A DNA stretch of 64,000 bases, from contig JAJEKV010000046.1 of assembly GCA_021234155.1 (NCBI GenBank), positions 1,132,280 to 1,196,279 of the forward strand, given 5' to 3'. This document shows positions 12,925 to 24,331 of the stretch, one piece after another; the stretch's first letter is position 1; each line of letters opens with the position of its first letter. The notes below the pieces were generated by a model. It was not told the DNA's origin and made no database searches. It saw nothing but the letters and a program-made list of their open reading frames with translations. The stretch is from Isoetes taiwanensis. Taxonomy: Eukaryota; Streptophyta; Lycopodiopsida; Isoetales; Isoetaceae. The position numbers were made by a program, and so were the translations under genes.

Positions 12925-13505
12925 TTTTTCAAATAATCCAAGTATGAGGGGTTGAGATCTTGAGGCCATTTCATAACTCCACTCATGGTTGCTAGTTGCA
13001 ATCTTCTTTCGCCATCACCAATAGAATAATCAAGGGGTGACACTCTATACCTATGAAAGATAAACACTTCATTGACTTGTAATTGTTTCAAAGATATTTA
13101 TTTGCATAGCACACAATAGATGTGCGCTCTATTCTATCTGCTTGCAATGATGTATACCTGAATTCTTAAGTTACCTGTAATAAGTAACAAGTTTAAAAAA
13201 TGCATAATGATTTACATACTGGTGAAGATGCCAGTCATTTTATTTATATCTGCATTTCTTGGACAATTCTAGAGTTTAGGTGCTCTGCATGGACCTGAAC
13301 AATGCTCGGCGGCACATTCCTGCAAAGTAATACATTATTAGGGAAGTTTCAACATAGTAACTCAGCCAAAACCATGATTCTTACAGTAAAACATGCACAT
13401 GCTCAGATGTAATATATGCTATCCATTGTATTCGTGTTGACTGTGTGTATATGTAATTTCTAACCTTGAGCCCCTTCAACAGCTTCTTAACCTGGTGCAT
13501 CAAAC
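12925..13505 (-). pseudogene. ARGONAUTE pseudogene, 3' part (PAZ start and PIWI start)
   Basis: A 27-bp exon-like piece near 13500-13474, with acceptor CACCAG and donor GTTAGA, encodes VKKLLKGLK, which matches the start of the AGO PAZ domain. Near 13062-12925 the minus strand encodes FIGIECHP, corresponding to the F-x-G-A-D-V-x-H-P strand of PIWI that carries the first catalytic Asp. A frame change then leads to LDYSIG and LATMSGVMKWPQ, matching the conserved block that follows. A donor GTAAGT lies at about 12928. Most PAZ, Mid and PIWI sequence is not visible. It is the continuation of the fragment at 24926-25515, now separated from it by gypsy element E1. Confidence 0.65.
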
Positions 13506-13627
13506 AGAATTAGACAGAGTTTATAGCATGTAACATGAACATGAAATATAGAAGAATACTAATTTTGGCTCTTAATGCATCCCCACGTGCGTCTTGTTTA
13601 AAAAATTTGGGGTTAAGCTACCCAGGG

Positions 13628-14177
13628 TGTTAGTCCCAGACGCCCGTGTACGGGACTATTCCCAAGACCACTTATATGGCGGAATAAGGCACCGTGTCAA
13701 GCATCGGTAGTAGATCCACGCTTTACCAAAACCCATGCGAAGACCACGCCAAAAAGAAGAGACCGGAATGGACAAATGATGACCAGTGGAGTATAGTCCA
13801 ACGTAAGCGGATTCCGTGTACACAAAGTGAAGGCGCTTGCCATTCCCCCCAAAAATCAAGCGTTGGTCCGGGAGTTGGTAACTGAGACCTACCACATACC
13901 TATTTTGGGCCCAAGGTCATTGTACTATATATATGAGTAGAGATAGATCTCAAGTTTTTAGATGAGATTTTGGCCTTGTCTCGATTGCTCATGTACTCAA
14001 GTTGATATCAAGAAAGTCTTATTTCCGCTTACTGTTTTTGTCTTGTTCTCTCTTTTCTTTTCTTTTCTTTTCTTTCTTCTCTCCTCTGCAAAATCCCGCG
14101 TGACACTCAGTTAGGCTTCTCCTAGGGTCCCCATAGAGGGCTGTCTTGCAGGAGATCCCGAATCTAGACCCTAAACA
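13628..14177 (+). repeat. E1 5' LTR (550 bp)
   Basis: Starts TGTTAGTCCC and ends CCCTAAACA. A TATA box (actatatatatgag) lies near 13923-13936. A (TTTTC)n pyrimidine tract lies at about 14043-14085. The first ~30 bp form a short hairpin. Confidence 0.92.
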
Positions 14178-14199
14178 CTGCCTCGCTGCCGGGTTTTAG
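14178..14199 (+). other. E1 primer-binding site, tRNA-Asp-like
   Basis: Directly after the LTR comes ctgcctcgctgccgggtt. It resembles the TGGCGCCGTTGCCGGG site complementary to tRNA-Asp that is common in Tat/Athila elements, with mismatches. Confidence 0.6.
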
Positions 14200-14220
14200 T
14201 TCTTTTTCTCTCCCCTCAAT

Positions 14221-16320
14221 ATGTCTGCTCGTGCTTTTACTCCTGAGGAGTTGCTGAGGAGCTCCTTAGCCAAACTGCGGCTCGCTTGGAACGCCACCAG
14301 CGCCGAGACGGTGCTCGCGAAATATATGATCCTGCCTATGACATCAAAGGAAGCCGTGTCCGCTCACGTACTCAGTCGGTACCGCCCACCCTTCGTGTCA
14401 GTTCTCAACCAGGGTGCTCTCAACCACATTCGCCACATCATACACCGGTCTATCCTATTCCTCATTAGTTTTAGACTCCAGACAGCACTGACATTCATAT
14501 CCCTTCTGGTCACACTCCTTTGCCTTCTCAACCCCCTTCTCCTCCGACTGGGATGGGATATCCTCATATCTCTTTTGGCCCTCCTCATGTTCATGAATTT
14601 CAATCTTCCCCCTCCTTTCAGCACTCCGTTCCAGTTTACAACATTATTGATCTCAAGTTAAATAAGGACGGCTCCCACGGCCCTTTGCCCATGGGCGCTC
14701 CTCTTTCTGGACCGCCTGGTTTCTCGGCCCATGCCACCACCTTGTTCCCAGCCCAAGGCTGTGCCTCAAGGATATATTCCTACTTATGCTCCACCCCTTT
14801 ACACGCAAGTTCAGGCTCCGTCACCTGTTCAAATTCTGAAGCTCACATATCTGATTTTTGGGAATACCAAAGGGCAGCCCCTCGATCAAAGTGCCCAAGC
14901 TCATATGGAGGAATTTGAGGCCTTGGCTATTCTGAATGGCCATTCTCAGCCTCAACTCAAGTTCCACATTTTCTCCACCATGCTGCGAGGAGCCCCTCAT
15001 CAGTGGCTCATGGCCAACAAAAGTCACTGGAAACAAAACTGGCAAAAGATGAAGACTGCCTTTCTCTCTCATTATGGCACCGCGGATAATGATCAGCAGC
15101 TTCTAAAGCAGCTCAATGATCTACAGCAACAACCCACGGAGTCTACCCGTGACTTTGCGGATTGTCTCCAAATTCTTGTCATCAAGCTTAAAGAGTATCC
15201 CATGCAGAGCTAGATTCTAGTATGGTTTCTATAGGGTCTCCCTCCTGCAATTCATCTTATGACAGAGTACCTGTGTCCCAAGACCTTGGAGCAAGTTATT
15301 GAATTGGTGAATCACTCCGTCAATGTGTTGTCTCGGGGTGTTTCCCTCATGGAGCTTCCCTTCATGCCTCCCGTCATGGTTCCTCAGAATGCGGTACAAC
15401 CTCCCCAGTCTGCTCCTCCTCAAAGAAGTCAAATTTGGTGTCACATCTATAAGTACCAAGGTCATCTTGCCAATGAGTGTAACTCTACCAATGGCCCTCT
15501 TTACTGTAAGCGTTGCAATATGTGCAATCACTCTACTGAAGAGTGTACCCGTGCTCATCCTACACCCTGCAGGCAAAAAATGGTCTTCCAGGTGCAGACC
15601 ACGCCACAGCAATATCCACAACAGCAATCCTATCGGCCTCAACAGAATCAATAGGCTCAGCAACCCCAACAATCTAGGGATCAAGGTAGCTGACCTCCTT
15701 TTGATCCTTCGAAAGCACAGTGCTATCACTGTCAAGAATGGACCACCACGGCATGTCCTCAGCTTCCTCAAGTCCAAGTTCAGCTTCCAGGAACAAATCA
15801 AACAACTTCAGTTCGTCTTACTGCGTACCAACTCTGGGTCGCCAATGGCAAACATGACCCACGTTCGGTTTTGAAGAAACCCCTCGACCACCATAGCAGC
15901 AGAGACCTCAACAAGCAGCACCCTCCACAACTCTGGATCAACAAACTCAGAAAGAAATCTATCAGGCTCTTAATCCTCCGGTTACAGCCGTCCAATTGGG
16001 TTGGTCTGGTCTCATGCCAGACCAAGGCATCACGCTCGTTGACGATCATCCCACATGACACGCAACCTGCATTTAATTTGCTGTGGACACCATTCCGCAT
16101 GGAGGAGCACAAAACGATCCATTTCGACCCTGATCTTGATAAGCTCATGTCTCATGTTATGCCCAAGGTGCGCCAAAGCATTCTCAACCTTATGCAAGCT
16201 GCTGAAGGTCGCATGCTTGCCAACATTCACGCCACCACACGCGCCCAGCAGCGCCAGGAAGTGCCCTCCACGTCAAAAAACCCACGCACTCAGCAGTACC
16301 CCAACATTGCTGCTGAAGTG
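14221..16320 (+). pseudogene. E1 gag, broken
   Basis: Starts with ATG at 14221 (MSARAFTPEELL), the same start as in E2 at 38183. A frameshift follows within about 15 codons, and later parts lie in other frames. The capsid-like region (about 14890-15210) shows HMEEFEAL, a HQWLMANKSHW segment and a W-x-x-M-K-T-A-F pattern of the retrotransposon gag domain. Two zinc knuckles follow. The first (about 15440-15480) has its second Cys replaced by Tyr (CHIYKYQGHLANEC). The second (about 15508-15546), CKRCNMCNHSTEEC, is intact. A third, CYHCQEW-type knuckle (about 15715) is damaged. Pro/Gln-rich linkers lie between. Confidence 0.85.
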
Positions 16321-16487
16321 TAACTCCTCAAGGAAGTCTCTGCGTCCATGCCTCAGACTCCCGCACCATTGGAACCTACAAATCCTTTCTCACGTGTTCC
16401 CTTAGAACTCCAAGAGGAGCTGGCAAAAATAAGATTCCTCTGAGACTTGCTACTATCCTCAAACTGAGTCCCGCTCTCAAGGAATAG

Positions 16488-16862
16488 TTGCCCCTACCCA
16501 CGGTCTTGGTAGGTGTTGTAGCCACCTCTACCCCAACGATACATGCCACGGTGGGAAATCACCAGATCAATCATGTGCAAATTGATGGCGGTAGTGCCTT
16601 CAACCTCATCACGGACAAGCTTCAGAGACAGTTGGGCATCAAGCAAATTTATCGTGCCCCCTATGACATCAAGCTTGCCAATGGCCACATCACGCGACCT
16701 CAAGACGTCACCCCTCTTCTCCACATCAGTATTGGGGATCTCAAATTTCCCTTGGAATTTGGTGTTTGGAAAGCTGGTGAAGATCCCGGTGATTATGAAA
16801 TGCTGGTGGGAAGACCCTTCCTTCGCTAAGCTAAAAGCATTCATTATTGGGCGACTCATCAA
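16488..16862 (+). pseudogene. E1 aspartic protease
   Basis: A retropepsin-like domain of about 110 residues. The catalytic motif is HVQIDGGSAFNLI (Asp followed by Gly-Gly-Ser, the form common in Tat/Athila elements), and GDYEMLVGRPFLR is near the end. It stops at TAA (16827-16829) where E2 has another change, so the gag-pol frame is broken. It would cleave the polyprotein in an intact element. Confidence 0.85.
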
Positions 16863-17499
16863 CTTGTCATCATAGACGGCACATTGAATGCTACCATGGA
16901 TCTAGAAACTGGCAAGCTCAAATCTGTTGAGCATGCTGAGCCCTCTCTCACAGACAGTGATTCAGAAGAAGCTCAACATATTTATCATGTTCAGGCTCCT
17001 CCAGCCGATCTTCCTCTGTCTTCTTACCCAGAGTATGCAGATCCTTGGGGAGATATGACCCTTGATCAGGACCAGGTTGTGGCTGCCTTACTGGATCCAT
17101 ATCTGGCACCTTGCAATCGGATCCAGCGAGTAGATATTTTCCCTGCCGATGACACTCCTCATGACGTTGTTGATGTTGCTGCTGTCATGAAGCAACCGTT
17201 ACTTGATGACACTCAACAGGCTCGTCTTTTCACGACACAGGGTGCTGCACCACCCGTGATGTTCCAACCTCTTGCTCATGTTGTCAAGGACACAGAAGTA
17301 GTCCCGCACATTCAAACTCCAGAAGTTGAAGTCGTGGATCTGAGATAATCAGCCTGTCAGGTTGGCTGCAAATCTTCCACACAACTATAAAGCTCGTGCT
17401 ATCACCCTCTTCAAGAAGTTCAAGCACATCTTTGCGTGGAGCTACAAAGACTTAAGGGTATCAAGAAAGAGTTGGGGGAACTGACCATTCCCACGAAAC

Positions 17500-18640
17500 C
17501 TGATGCAAGTCCAATCTAGCAACGACAGTACAGGCTCAACCCCAACTATTGTGACCGTGTCAAAGCCGAAATAGACAAACTTCTTGCAGTTGGCTTGATT
17601 TATGAGGTCAAACACTCAGAGTGGGTGAGCCCAATTGTAATTGCTCTCAAGCACAATGGCAAAATACGCGTTTGCGTGGACTACGGAAAATTAAATCAGG
17701 CCACAGAACGGGATCATTTTCCACTACCCTTCACAAACCATGTTCTTGAAGAGGTAGCCGGCCATGAAATGTACTCCTTCATGGATGCTTTTTTGAGGTA
17801 CAATCAAATCTCTATCAGTGCTGAGGATCAATTGTAAACCACTTTCACCACGCCATGGGCACTTTTGCCTACAGTGGTACCTTTTGGATTATCAAATCCC
17901 CATCCACTTTTCAACATATCATGCTTTCTGTATTTCAACATTATATGAAAGACAATGCCTTTCGACAAAATTTTCAGGACAATTTTTCTGCATATAGCTC
18001 CATGGAAGAACATCTTGACAAATTAGAGCTTGGTTTTCAAAAATGTGATGAGTCTGGTATCAGTCTAAATCCATAAAAATGTACTTTCTGTCTCATCTCT
18101 GGTGTCCTTCTTGAGCATGTTGTCAGTAAAGAAGGTATCACCACAGATCCTGCCAAAATCAATTGTGTGCTGAAGGCTCATGCACCTTCGAACATCAAAG
18201 AGACACGCTCCTTCTTGGGCAAAGTCAATTACTATGCAACCTTCATTCCTGGACTCGCTGCTATTGCTGATCTCATTCTTAAACTCACGGGTGACGAATC
18301 CTCTTGGGCTTGGACTCCCTAGGCGGATGCAGCATTTCAGAAATTGAAGATCTTGCTAACTCAAGCTCCGGTTCTTGTTCCACCTCAGTGGGACAAAACT
18401 TTTCATGTCCATGTCGATGTCTCGGCTTTTGCTATTGCTGTTGTTCTTTCTCAAGCATATGACGTTCACACAGACAAACCTATTCGCTATGCTAGCAGGA
18501 AACTTAATCCAGCTGAGCAGAATTATTCTGCCACGGAAAAGGGAAGCCCTTGGCCTTGTCTTATGTGTCCAAAGATTCCGTCATTATTTGTTGGAATGCA
18601 AAATCAAATTTTTTGTTGATCACCAACTCTCCTTCATTTG
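17500..18640 (+). pseudogene. E1 reverse transcriptase and RNase H, broken
   Basis: RT begins with RVKAEIDKLL, then EWVSPIVIALKHNGKIRVCV and DYGKLN. A TAA stop at 17835-17837 interrupts it. The catalytic motif reads F-Q-D-N, the second Asp being replaced by Asn, which would abolish activity; E2 keeps F-Q-D-D. A further stop lies at about 18074. The thumb/connection contains ETRSFLGKVNYYATFIPGLA. RNase H (about 18360-18600) has HVHVDVSAFAIAVVLSQA with its Asp and a later Glu, followed by a frameshift. Confidence 0.88.
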
Positions 18641-20154
18641 ATCAACAAAACCATGCCCACGGGTCGCATTGCCTGTTGGGTCCTGCTTCTTCAAGAATTT
18701 GCTCCCTTTGAGATCATTCACAAGGCTGGTAAGTCTCACATTGTGTCAGATTATCTTTCATGCATACACACGGATGGCCCATCTATGGGTGTTTCCGATG
18801 TCTTTCCAGATGCACAACTATTCTTGGTCACGGCCACGCCTCATTGGTTTCATGACTATCAGCAGTATCTCCTCTCTGGTGCATACCCGTCTGAAGACCC
18901 CACGCTCTCTCCTGAGAAGCTCCGGTCACGCCGTCAACAGTTCCTTCGTGAGGTCCATGACTATACCATGGTTGCGGGGCATCTCTATAAACGTGGCAAG
19001 GACATGATTTTGCGTCGGTGCGTTCTTCCTCATGAAGTATCAGAGATTGTTCGTCAAGCTCATGAAGGTCTTGGTGGAGGACATTTCAGTGGTGATACGT
19101 GGCCTGCAAGATTCTTCTAGCAGGTTATTTTTGGCCCATGCTCTTCAAGGATGCCCACGATCAAGCACGCAACTGTGACGTCTGTCAGCGTATGGGTCGA
19201 CCCACGGCCCGTGACGCTCTCCTTTAACACCAGTTGCCACCCCGTTACCCTTCAGCAAATGGAGAATGGATTTTGTTGGCCCAATCGATGCACCCGCGTG
19301 GCACACCCGTGCCCGCTACATACTGGTTCTCACGGTTTATGCCACAAAGTGGGCGGAGGTCTGTGCACTTCCTGACAATACTGCTGCCAGTACAGCTAAG
19401 GTCCTCTACACGCATGTCATCACGCGTTTTGGCTGTCCCACGGAAGTTGTTAGTGATCGTGGCGTTCATTTTGTAAATCAGACCATCAAGGAATTGATGG
19501 ATTATTTACACATTCATCACAGGAAAAGCACTCCCTATTATCTACAAGGGAATGGCCAAGCAGAAAGCACAAACAAGACTCTCCTTACCATCTTGAAGAA
19601 AATTTGTGATGCTTCTCGCACAGACTGACAGGAAAAACTACCTACTGTTCTGTGGGCTTATAATACCAGTTTCAAAATTGCTACTGGGCACACACCATTC
19701 AAATTTGTTTATGGCCAGGAGGCCCACATGCCTTTTGAGTATGTTCTTCTGTCTCTCCGTTTCCAACTAGCTACGGTGCATGATCCACCTGCTGCATTCC
19801 AAGAGCGAGTCTATCAATTACAACAGTTGGATGAGCTTCGTAGAGACGCATATCTTCGTGTTCTTACTGGGCAACAATTGAGGAAATCATGGCATGACAA
19901 GCACATCAAAGCAAAGACAATTCAAGGAAGGAGATTTAGTTCTTCTCTACGATTCCAGATACAAAAACTTTCCGAGGAAATTGAAGTTTCGGTGGCTTGG
20001 TCCTTATTAAATTATTAAAGTGGTGCAACCCAGTGTGTTTCAACTTGTTGAATTGGATGGCACTCCATTACCCACTCTGATTAATGACTTTCGCCTTAAA
20101 CTTTTTCATACAGACACAACTGACAACAACTCAGACACAGAAACACAAGAGTGA
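18638..20154 (+). pseudogene. E1 integrase, broken
   Basis: The zinc-binding N-terminus shows HEGLGGGHFSGD, and after a stop or shift near 19120 the CDVCQRMG pair lies in another frame. The catalytic core (19266-19628) keeps D in MDFVGPID, D in SDRGVHF and E in GQAEST, with 35 residues between the last two (DD35E). A TGA follows at 19626. The C-terminal part continues with a KLKFRWLGPYQI-like segment to a stop at about 20154. No chromodomain is visible. Confidence 0.88.
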
Positions 20155-20268
20155 GTGGCAACATATTTTATATTATAAAAGCAGCATCAAAAACAAAATA
20201 GGACATTGCCCATACTTAATCGCTATGAGCTTAGCCCTATGTACAGAATCCTAAGTTAAAAAGCCCGG

Positions 20269-20508
20269 CTACTCCGGATTCGGAGCAGCACAGGCAGGCA
20301 GGATGAGGTAGAGGCACTGCTCTGGGTCCCAGCGCAGGTGCAGCACCACGTCCTGCGGATTAGTCATTGGGTCGGGATTATCCGCTGCCCCGGCCAGCCA
20401 CCCGTCCATAGGGATTCCTCGGTTCCGCAGCTTCCAAAGATCAAAATCCGTCATTTTACAAGTGATCCATTCATTGCAATTCTTCGGCATGATATTGGGC
20501 ATATCCAT
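20269..20508 (-). CDS. E1 opposite-strand ORF between pol and the 3' ORF
   Basis: A 79-codon minus-strand ORF, open from ATG to TAG. E2 has a counterpart at 44658-44879: both contain MP-x-NC-x-EWIT, NRGIPMDGW, PDP-x-TN, and end PNPE-stop. E2 needs small frame corrections. The protein is Trp/Pro-rich and has no family I recognise. Some Tat-clade elements carry extra ORFs in antisense between integrase and the 3' LTR, so this fits the class. Function unknown; possibly a regulatory or accessory product. Its conservation could also partly reflect conserved nucleotide sequence. Confidence 0.6.
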   Translation of the reverse strand: MDMPNIMPKNCNEWITCKMTDFDLWKLRNRGIPMDGWLAGAADNPDPMTNPQDVVLHLRWDPEQCLYLILPACAAPNPE

Positions 20509-21410
20509 CGCACAAACTGGTGTTCTCCTTTCGCAACCTTGCTCGTCTTAGGACGAGATTCCACTTGCAGAGACGGGAACTTTGACAGTTTTGATGAATT
20601 GCCTTCAATTGAACGGAACAAACCTTTCGCCAAGGTATTCCACTATGGTGGAGGCAATTAAACCACAACAGAATTTGAAGCATTGATCTAAGAGCTTGGT
20701 AGTTCCTTCTGCTGTAAAAGACAGAGGGCAATCCCTGACAGTTAGGGCAATATTTTTTGCTTCCACGTCTGCTTCCTTACCTCTTCCGAAGCAAAATCCT
20801 AGGCTTAACTTCCATCGCTAGTGGAATCGCAGGAACTGGAGTAATTTCTAAATGGTACTTCTTTTCCACGAACCAAAATGCCGATAGTGGAATCTAGCCG
20901 TTATATAGTCCTACCGTCTGAAGGCTGTTATCGTGGTCCAATCACATTGCTGCTGATGTGTCAGCATGCAAGGCACATTCCAATCCAAGATTCTGCTATC
21001 CAGCCACAAATCTCGTCATGGTACAATCCCTATGCACTGCTGTGTCTGCCACCATTTTTAAAGCCGTTTGACTCTCGAGTTGCCACTCTTAATTATTTTT
21101 CCTTAATACCACGACCGTCCACCATCATTACTCATACCTTCTCATGACGTCCCATGCATCCTACCGTTCACTACAGTTCATCTTCACCCTTCATTCACTC
21201 TTAGTTGCGGCTCGGGACTTAACCAAAATTTTTGCATTCGGGAAGTTTTCTTCATCTCTGCTACCATCTGGCACAACTGACGGTTCAGATTCCACTTTCG
21301 ATGCTGCATATAAAACCTCTTCCTGAAAAGACGTGCGCCCTAAACACAAAGTTTTTTCGCAACTCCATCGCTATCCGTCTTCTGCCTTCCTACTTTCCTT
21401 GTTGATCGCC

Positions 21411-24310
21411 ATGGCTGTCTCTCCCAAGCTTCCTACACTCCAGGCCACCGCACCGATGGATCCAGTGCTTTTTGAATCTGTTATTTTCTCGACTGTCACT
21501 ATCCGCGACCCTTTGGAAGGTGCAAATCGAGGGGTGGGGTTGTTTCAGTTCTCCGAACAAGAATTCTCTGTCCCTAATCCTCCTCAACTCCGGTAGTTCG
21601 TTGCTCATCTCGTCAAGACAGATGCATGCTATCAAACGGTGGTGGATCAAAATCGTATCAATCACAATCAGAATCTTTTGGCTCAGGTATTTCAATTACC
21701 TAGAAGAACTCCTTCTTTAAATTGGGCTGCTTTACAGGATTTTGATGTCACCGTATATGGCCAAACACCATATGCGGCCACCACTCACAAGCTCACCAAT
21801 ATTGCCGAACCCCATGAAGCCTTTGTGAAGTTTTTGTGGAGAAAGTTCCATGGTTATTCCATCAAGAACACCCACATAAACAAACATTTCTTTCATACTG
21901 TCATTGCTGCCATTTACTCTATCAGTTCTGTAGATTGGTCCCAAATCATGTTATAGCGCCTGCTAATTGAAGTGGATCGTATTAGACAGTCTCCAAGTTC
22001 TGGCCTTGAATCCGCCATGGGAGCCCATTTTCAAGACATCATCAATCACTGCCTTCCAAAGCCCAGCCGTTTGATACCCACAAATATTGAAGCCCCTTCT
22101 GCGGCCTCCAGTCATCAGCATACTGTCATTCCTGCTATCCTGGAACTCCAAGAAGAAAGTTCATGTCCGCGCCCTGAAGCACAAACCTTCCCACGTCCTC
22201 AAGAACCCCATCGTTGTCCAGTCATTAATGTCCCTTCTTCCCAGTCCATACAAGTTGAAAATTCCCGCTCCCACCAAGTCTCAAAGCACTGCTTCCACCA
22301 TTCCATAGCCGTCCTTACCGCTTCAACCTCTTGTTCCTCCCCCGTCAAGATGAGCGTTGTATCAGTACGAACAGGATGTTGCTGAATGCATGCTCCAGCT
22401 TCAAGACTCGCAGGAGTCCTTCATGAATGGCGTCAAACAGTATATGGATTCCATGGATGCTGTTCACCGTGATCTGCAGGTAGCTATCACACAAGTTCAG
22501 ACTTTTGAAGAAAGCCTTCAGAACAAACACGCTACTTTGCTTCAGACCCGTGAGGCTCTCAAGGCTGAACAAGACACACGCGCCACATTAGAAGACCAGC
22601 AAGTTCAACTCCAAGCCACTATTCAAGAACTTCTGGCCCAGCTCAAAGAGAAAGACAAAATTTTGATTGATAGTAAGAATATGTACACAGGATTGCAAGT
22701 GATTACACCCGTCAGCTTCATCTTGTTGCTCAAGGAGAGCCGGCATCTCTGCTTTAGAAAGCCAACTTGCAGCAGTTTAGACACAGATCACAACCCTGCA
22801 AGTTAAGCTCACAGATATCCAGAAACAGAAGTTGATAGATGACACAGAAATCGCCAGTCTTCAATTACAGCCCTCTTGCTGAGAAGCATAACAGAATTCA
22901 TGACATGGAACATCAGCTGCATCAAGCTGTTCAGTCTGCTGAAGAAGCTTAGAGTCAGCATGAGACATATCTTCAGTTAGCTCTCACTATTCCACGTGAT
23001 TTCTCAATATCCACCATCTATCTGGACTATGTTGTCTCACGCCGCCATCTTTTCCTGCTTAAGTGATATTCTGCCAATGGCAAAATTAATGAGCCCCTCA
23101 GCACCAATGATCTTCTTACCATTTGGCTTGATCTATCCATTGAAGACAAAGGTCTCTTTTGCACCCTCTTGGTATATGGCCTTCTCACTTGTGATGATCA
23201 GGAATTCTTTATTTTTCGTCTGGTTCAACCCATGGCATATGTAATTCATGATTTCTATTTGGCAGACACTCTGGATAAGTTTGATGAAGGGCAAAGCCGC
23301 GCTTTCCATGGCAATGAAAATGCTAAATGGCTTTTGATGTCTGAGAATAAATATCTTCAGGATCAGACATGGGCCAATGCCTTCAAGGATGAGTATATGC
23401 CCGAGCTTGCTCATCACCTCCTCTTTGGATTTTCAGGAAAAATTTGAATGAAGATATGGGGATTCAGTTTGCCTAGATCTATTTATAGTATCTTTGTGGA
23501 TTTAACACTCTTCGTGTATACCTAGAAAGCCAGCCCATTCCCACCGAATAAGTTCCTCCTCCTGTGCACACTTTGCTCAGATTTTAGATGTTGATCTCCT
23601 CAAGGACTTCCATGATCAGGCACAGAAGCCCATGATGCAGTCTCCTCCTGAAAATCAATTGTATGCATCCTTGGGAGCGCCTCCACGTCGTCAGTATCTC
23701 ACATCCGATTGGCGTTTCCCATTTTGGACCACGGTTCTGGCTGGTCACGCAGATTGGACTCCCGCTCTACAGGGTGGGATCCACGCTTTGTTCGCCGATC
23801 TGTCTGGCAAGAGGGCGAAACATTAGAGCACACTCGAAATTGGATTTATATCCCAATGAGCGAGTTGGCGACGCCCCGTCAAGCCCGTCGGGGTCTCACC
23901 CGGTTTTTGGCGTCTTTCACGTCTTCCCGATCCCTTAGTTCCTTTGTCAAAATGCTGGATTACGTGCAGCTTTGAAATGTCTTCTCCAGTGTTCCCTTGC
24001 ACATAAGCATTCAATCTATTATTGCAATCTCAATGCCCGTGCAGGTGCCTTCGGCCTTCAGACATGCCTTCTCATCGAGTGCCAGTTTGTCCCCGCGGAA
24101 GCCCACCGTGCCCTTGAAGACATGGTGCAGTCAAGGTTTTTCATTGATGCGACACCTTCCATTGGCCTCAACACTTCTGATGCGCTCAAAGACCAGCAAG
24201 ATCTCATCACGAAGTATCGTTCGGAGCCACGCCCTCATAGTCGTCAAGATGACTTCCAGAAGGTTCCTAACTTTCCGCCTCCTGAGAGTGTTCCTGCTTT
24301 TCTCTCCACT
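21411..24310 (+). pseudogene. E1 long 3' accessory ORF, broken
   Basis: A sense-strand ORF downstream of pol, beginning with ATG at 21411 (MAVSPKLPTLQATAP), about 100 bp after a TATA-like catataaaacc (21307). The N-terminal ~200 residues match E2's 45470 ORF: DPVLFESVIFST, FVKFLWRKFHGYSIKNTHIN and a V-D-W-x-Q-I segment. Two in-frame TAGs (about 21595 and 21954) break it. A Pro/Ser linker follows, then a coiled coil (22351-22690, Gln/Leu/Glu-rich heptads), then a C-terminal domain with DLSIEDKGL, VQPMAYVIHDFYLAD and, near the LTR, AHRALEDMV. No known enzyme motif is seen. The layout resembles the extra ORFs of Athila/Tat elements; the role is unknown. Confidence 0.75.
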
Positions 24311-24319
24311 GAGTGTCAT

Positions 24320-24331
24320 TTGGTGGGGGGA
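24320..24331 (+). other. E1 polypurine tract
   Basis: ggtggggggaag abuts the 3' LTR start. It is the expected plus-strand primer site, and E2 has the same tract. Confidence 0.85.

Noticed and set aside
14043-14090. (TTTTC)n tract as an independent microsatellite
   Set aside because: It is part of the LTR: the same tract recurs at the corresponding position in the 3' LTR (about 24625-24660).
19151-19476. Alternative-frame ORFs in the integrase region
   Set aside because: Shadows of the integrase frame, which keeps D, D and E with 35-residue spacing at 19266-19628.
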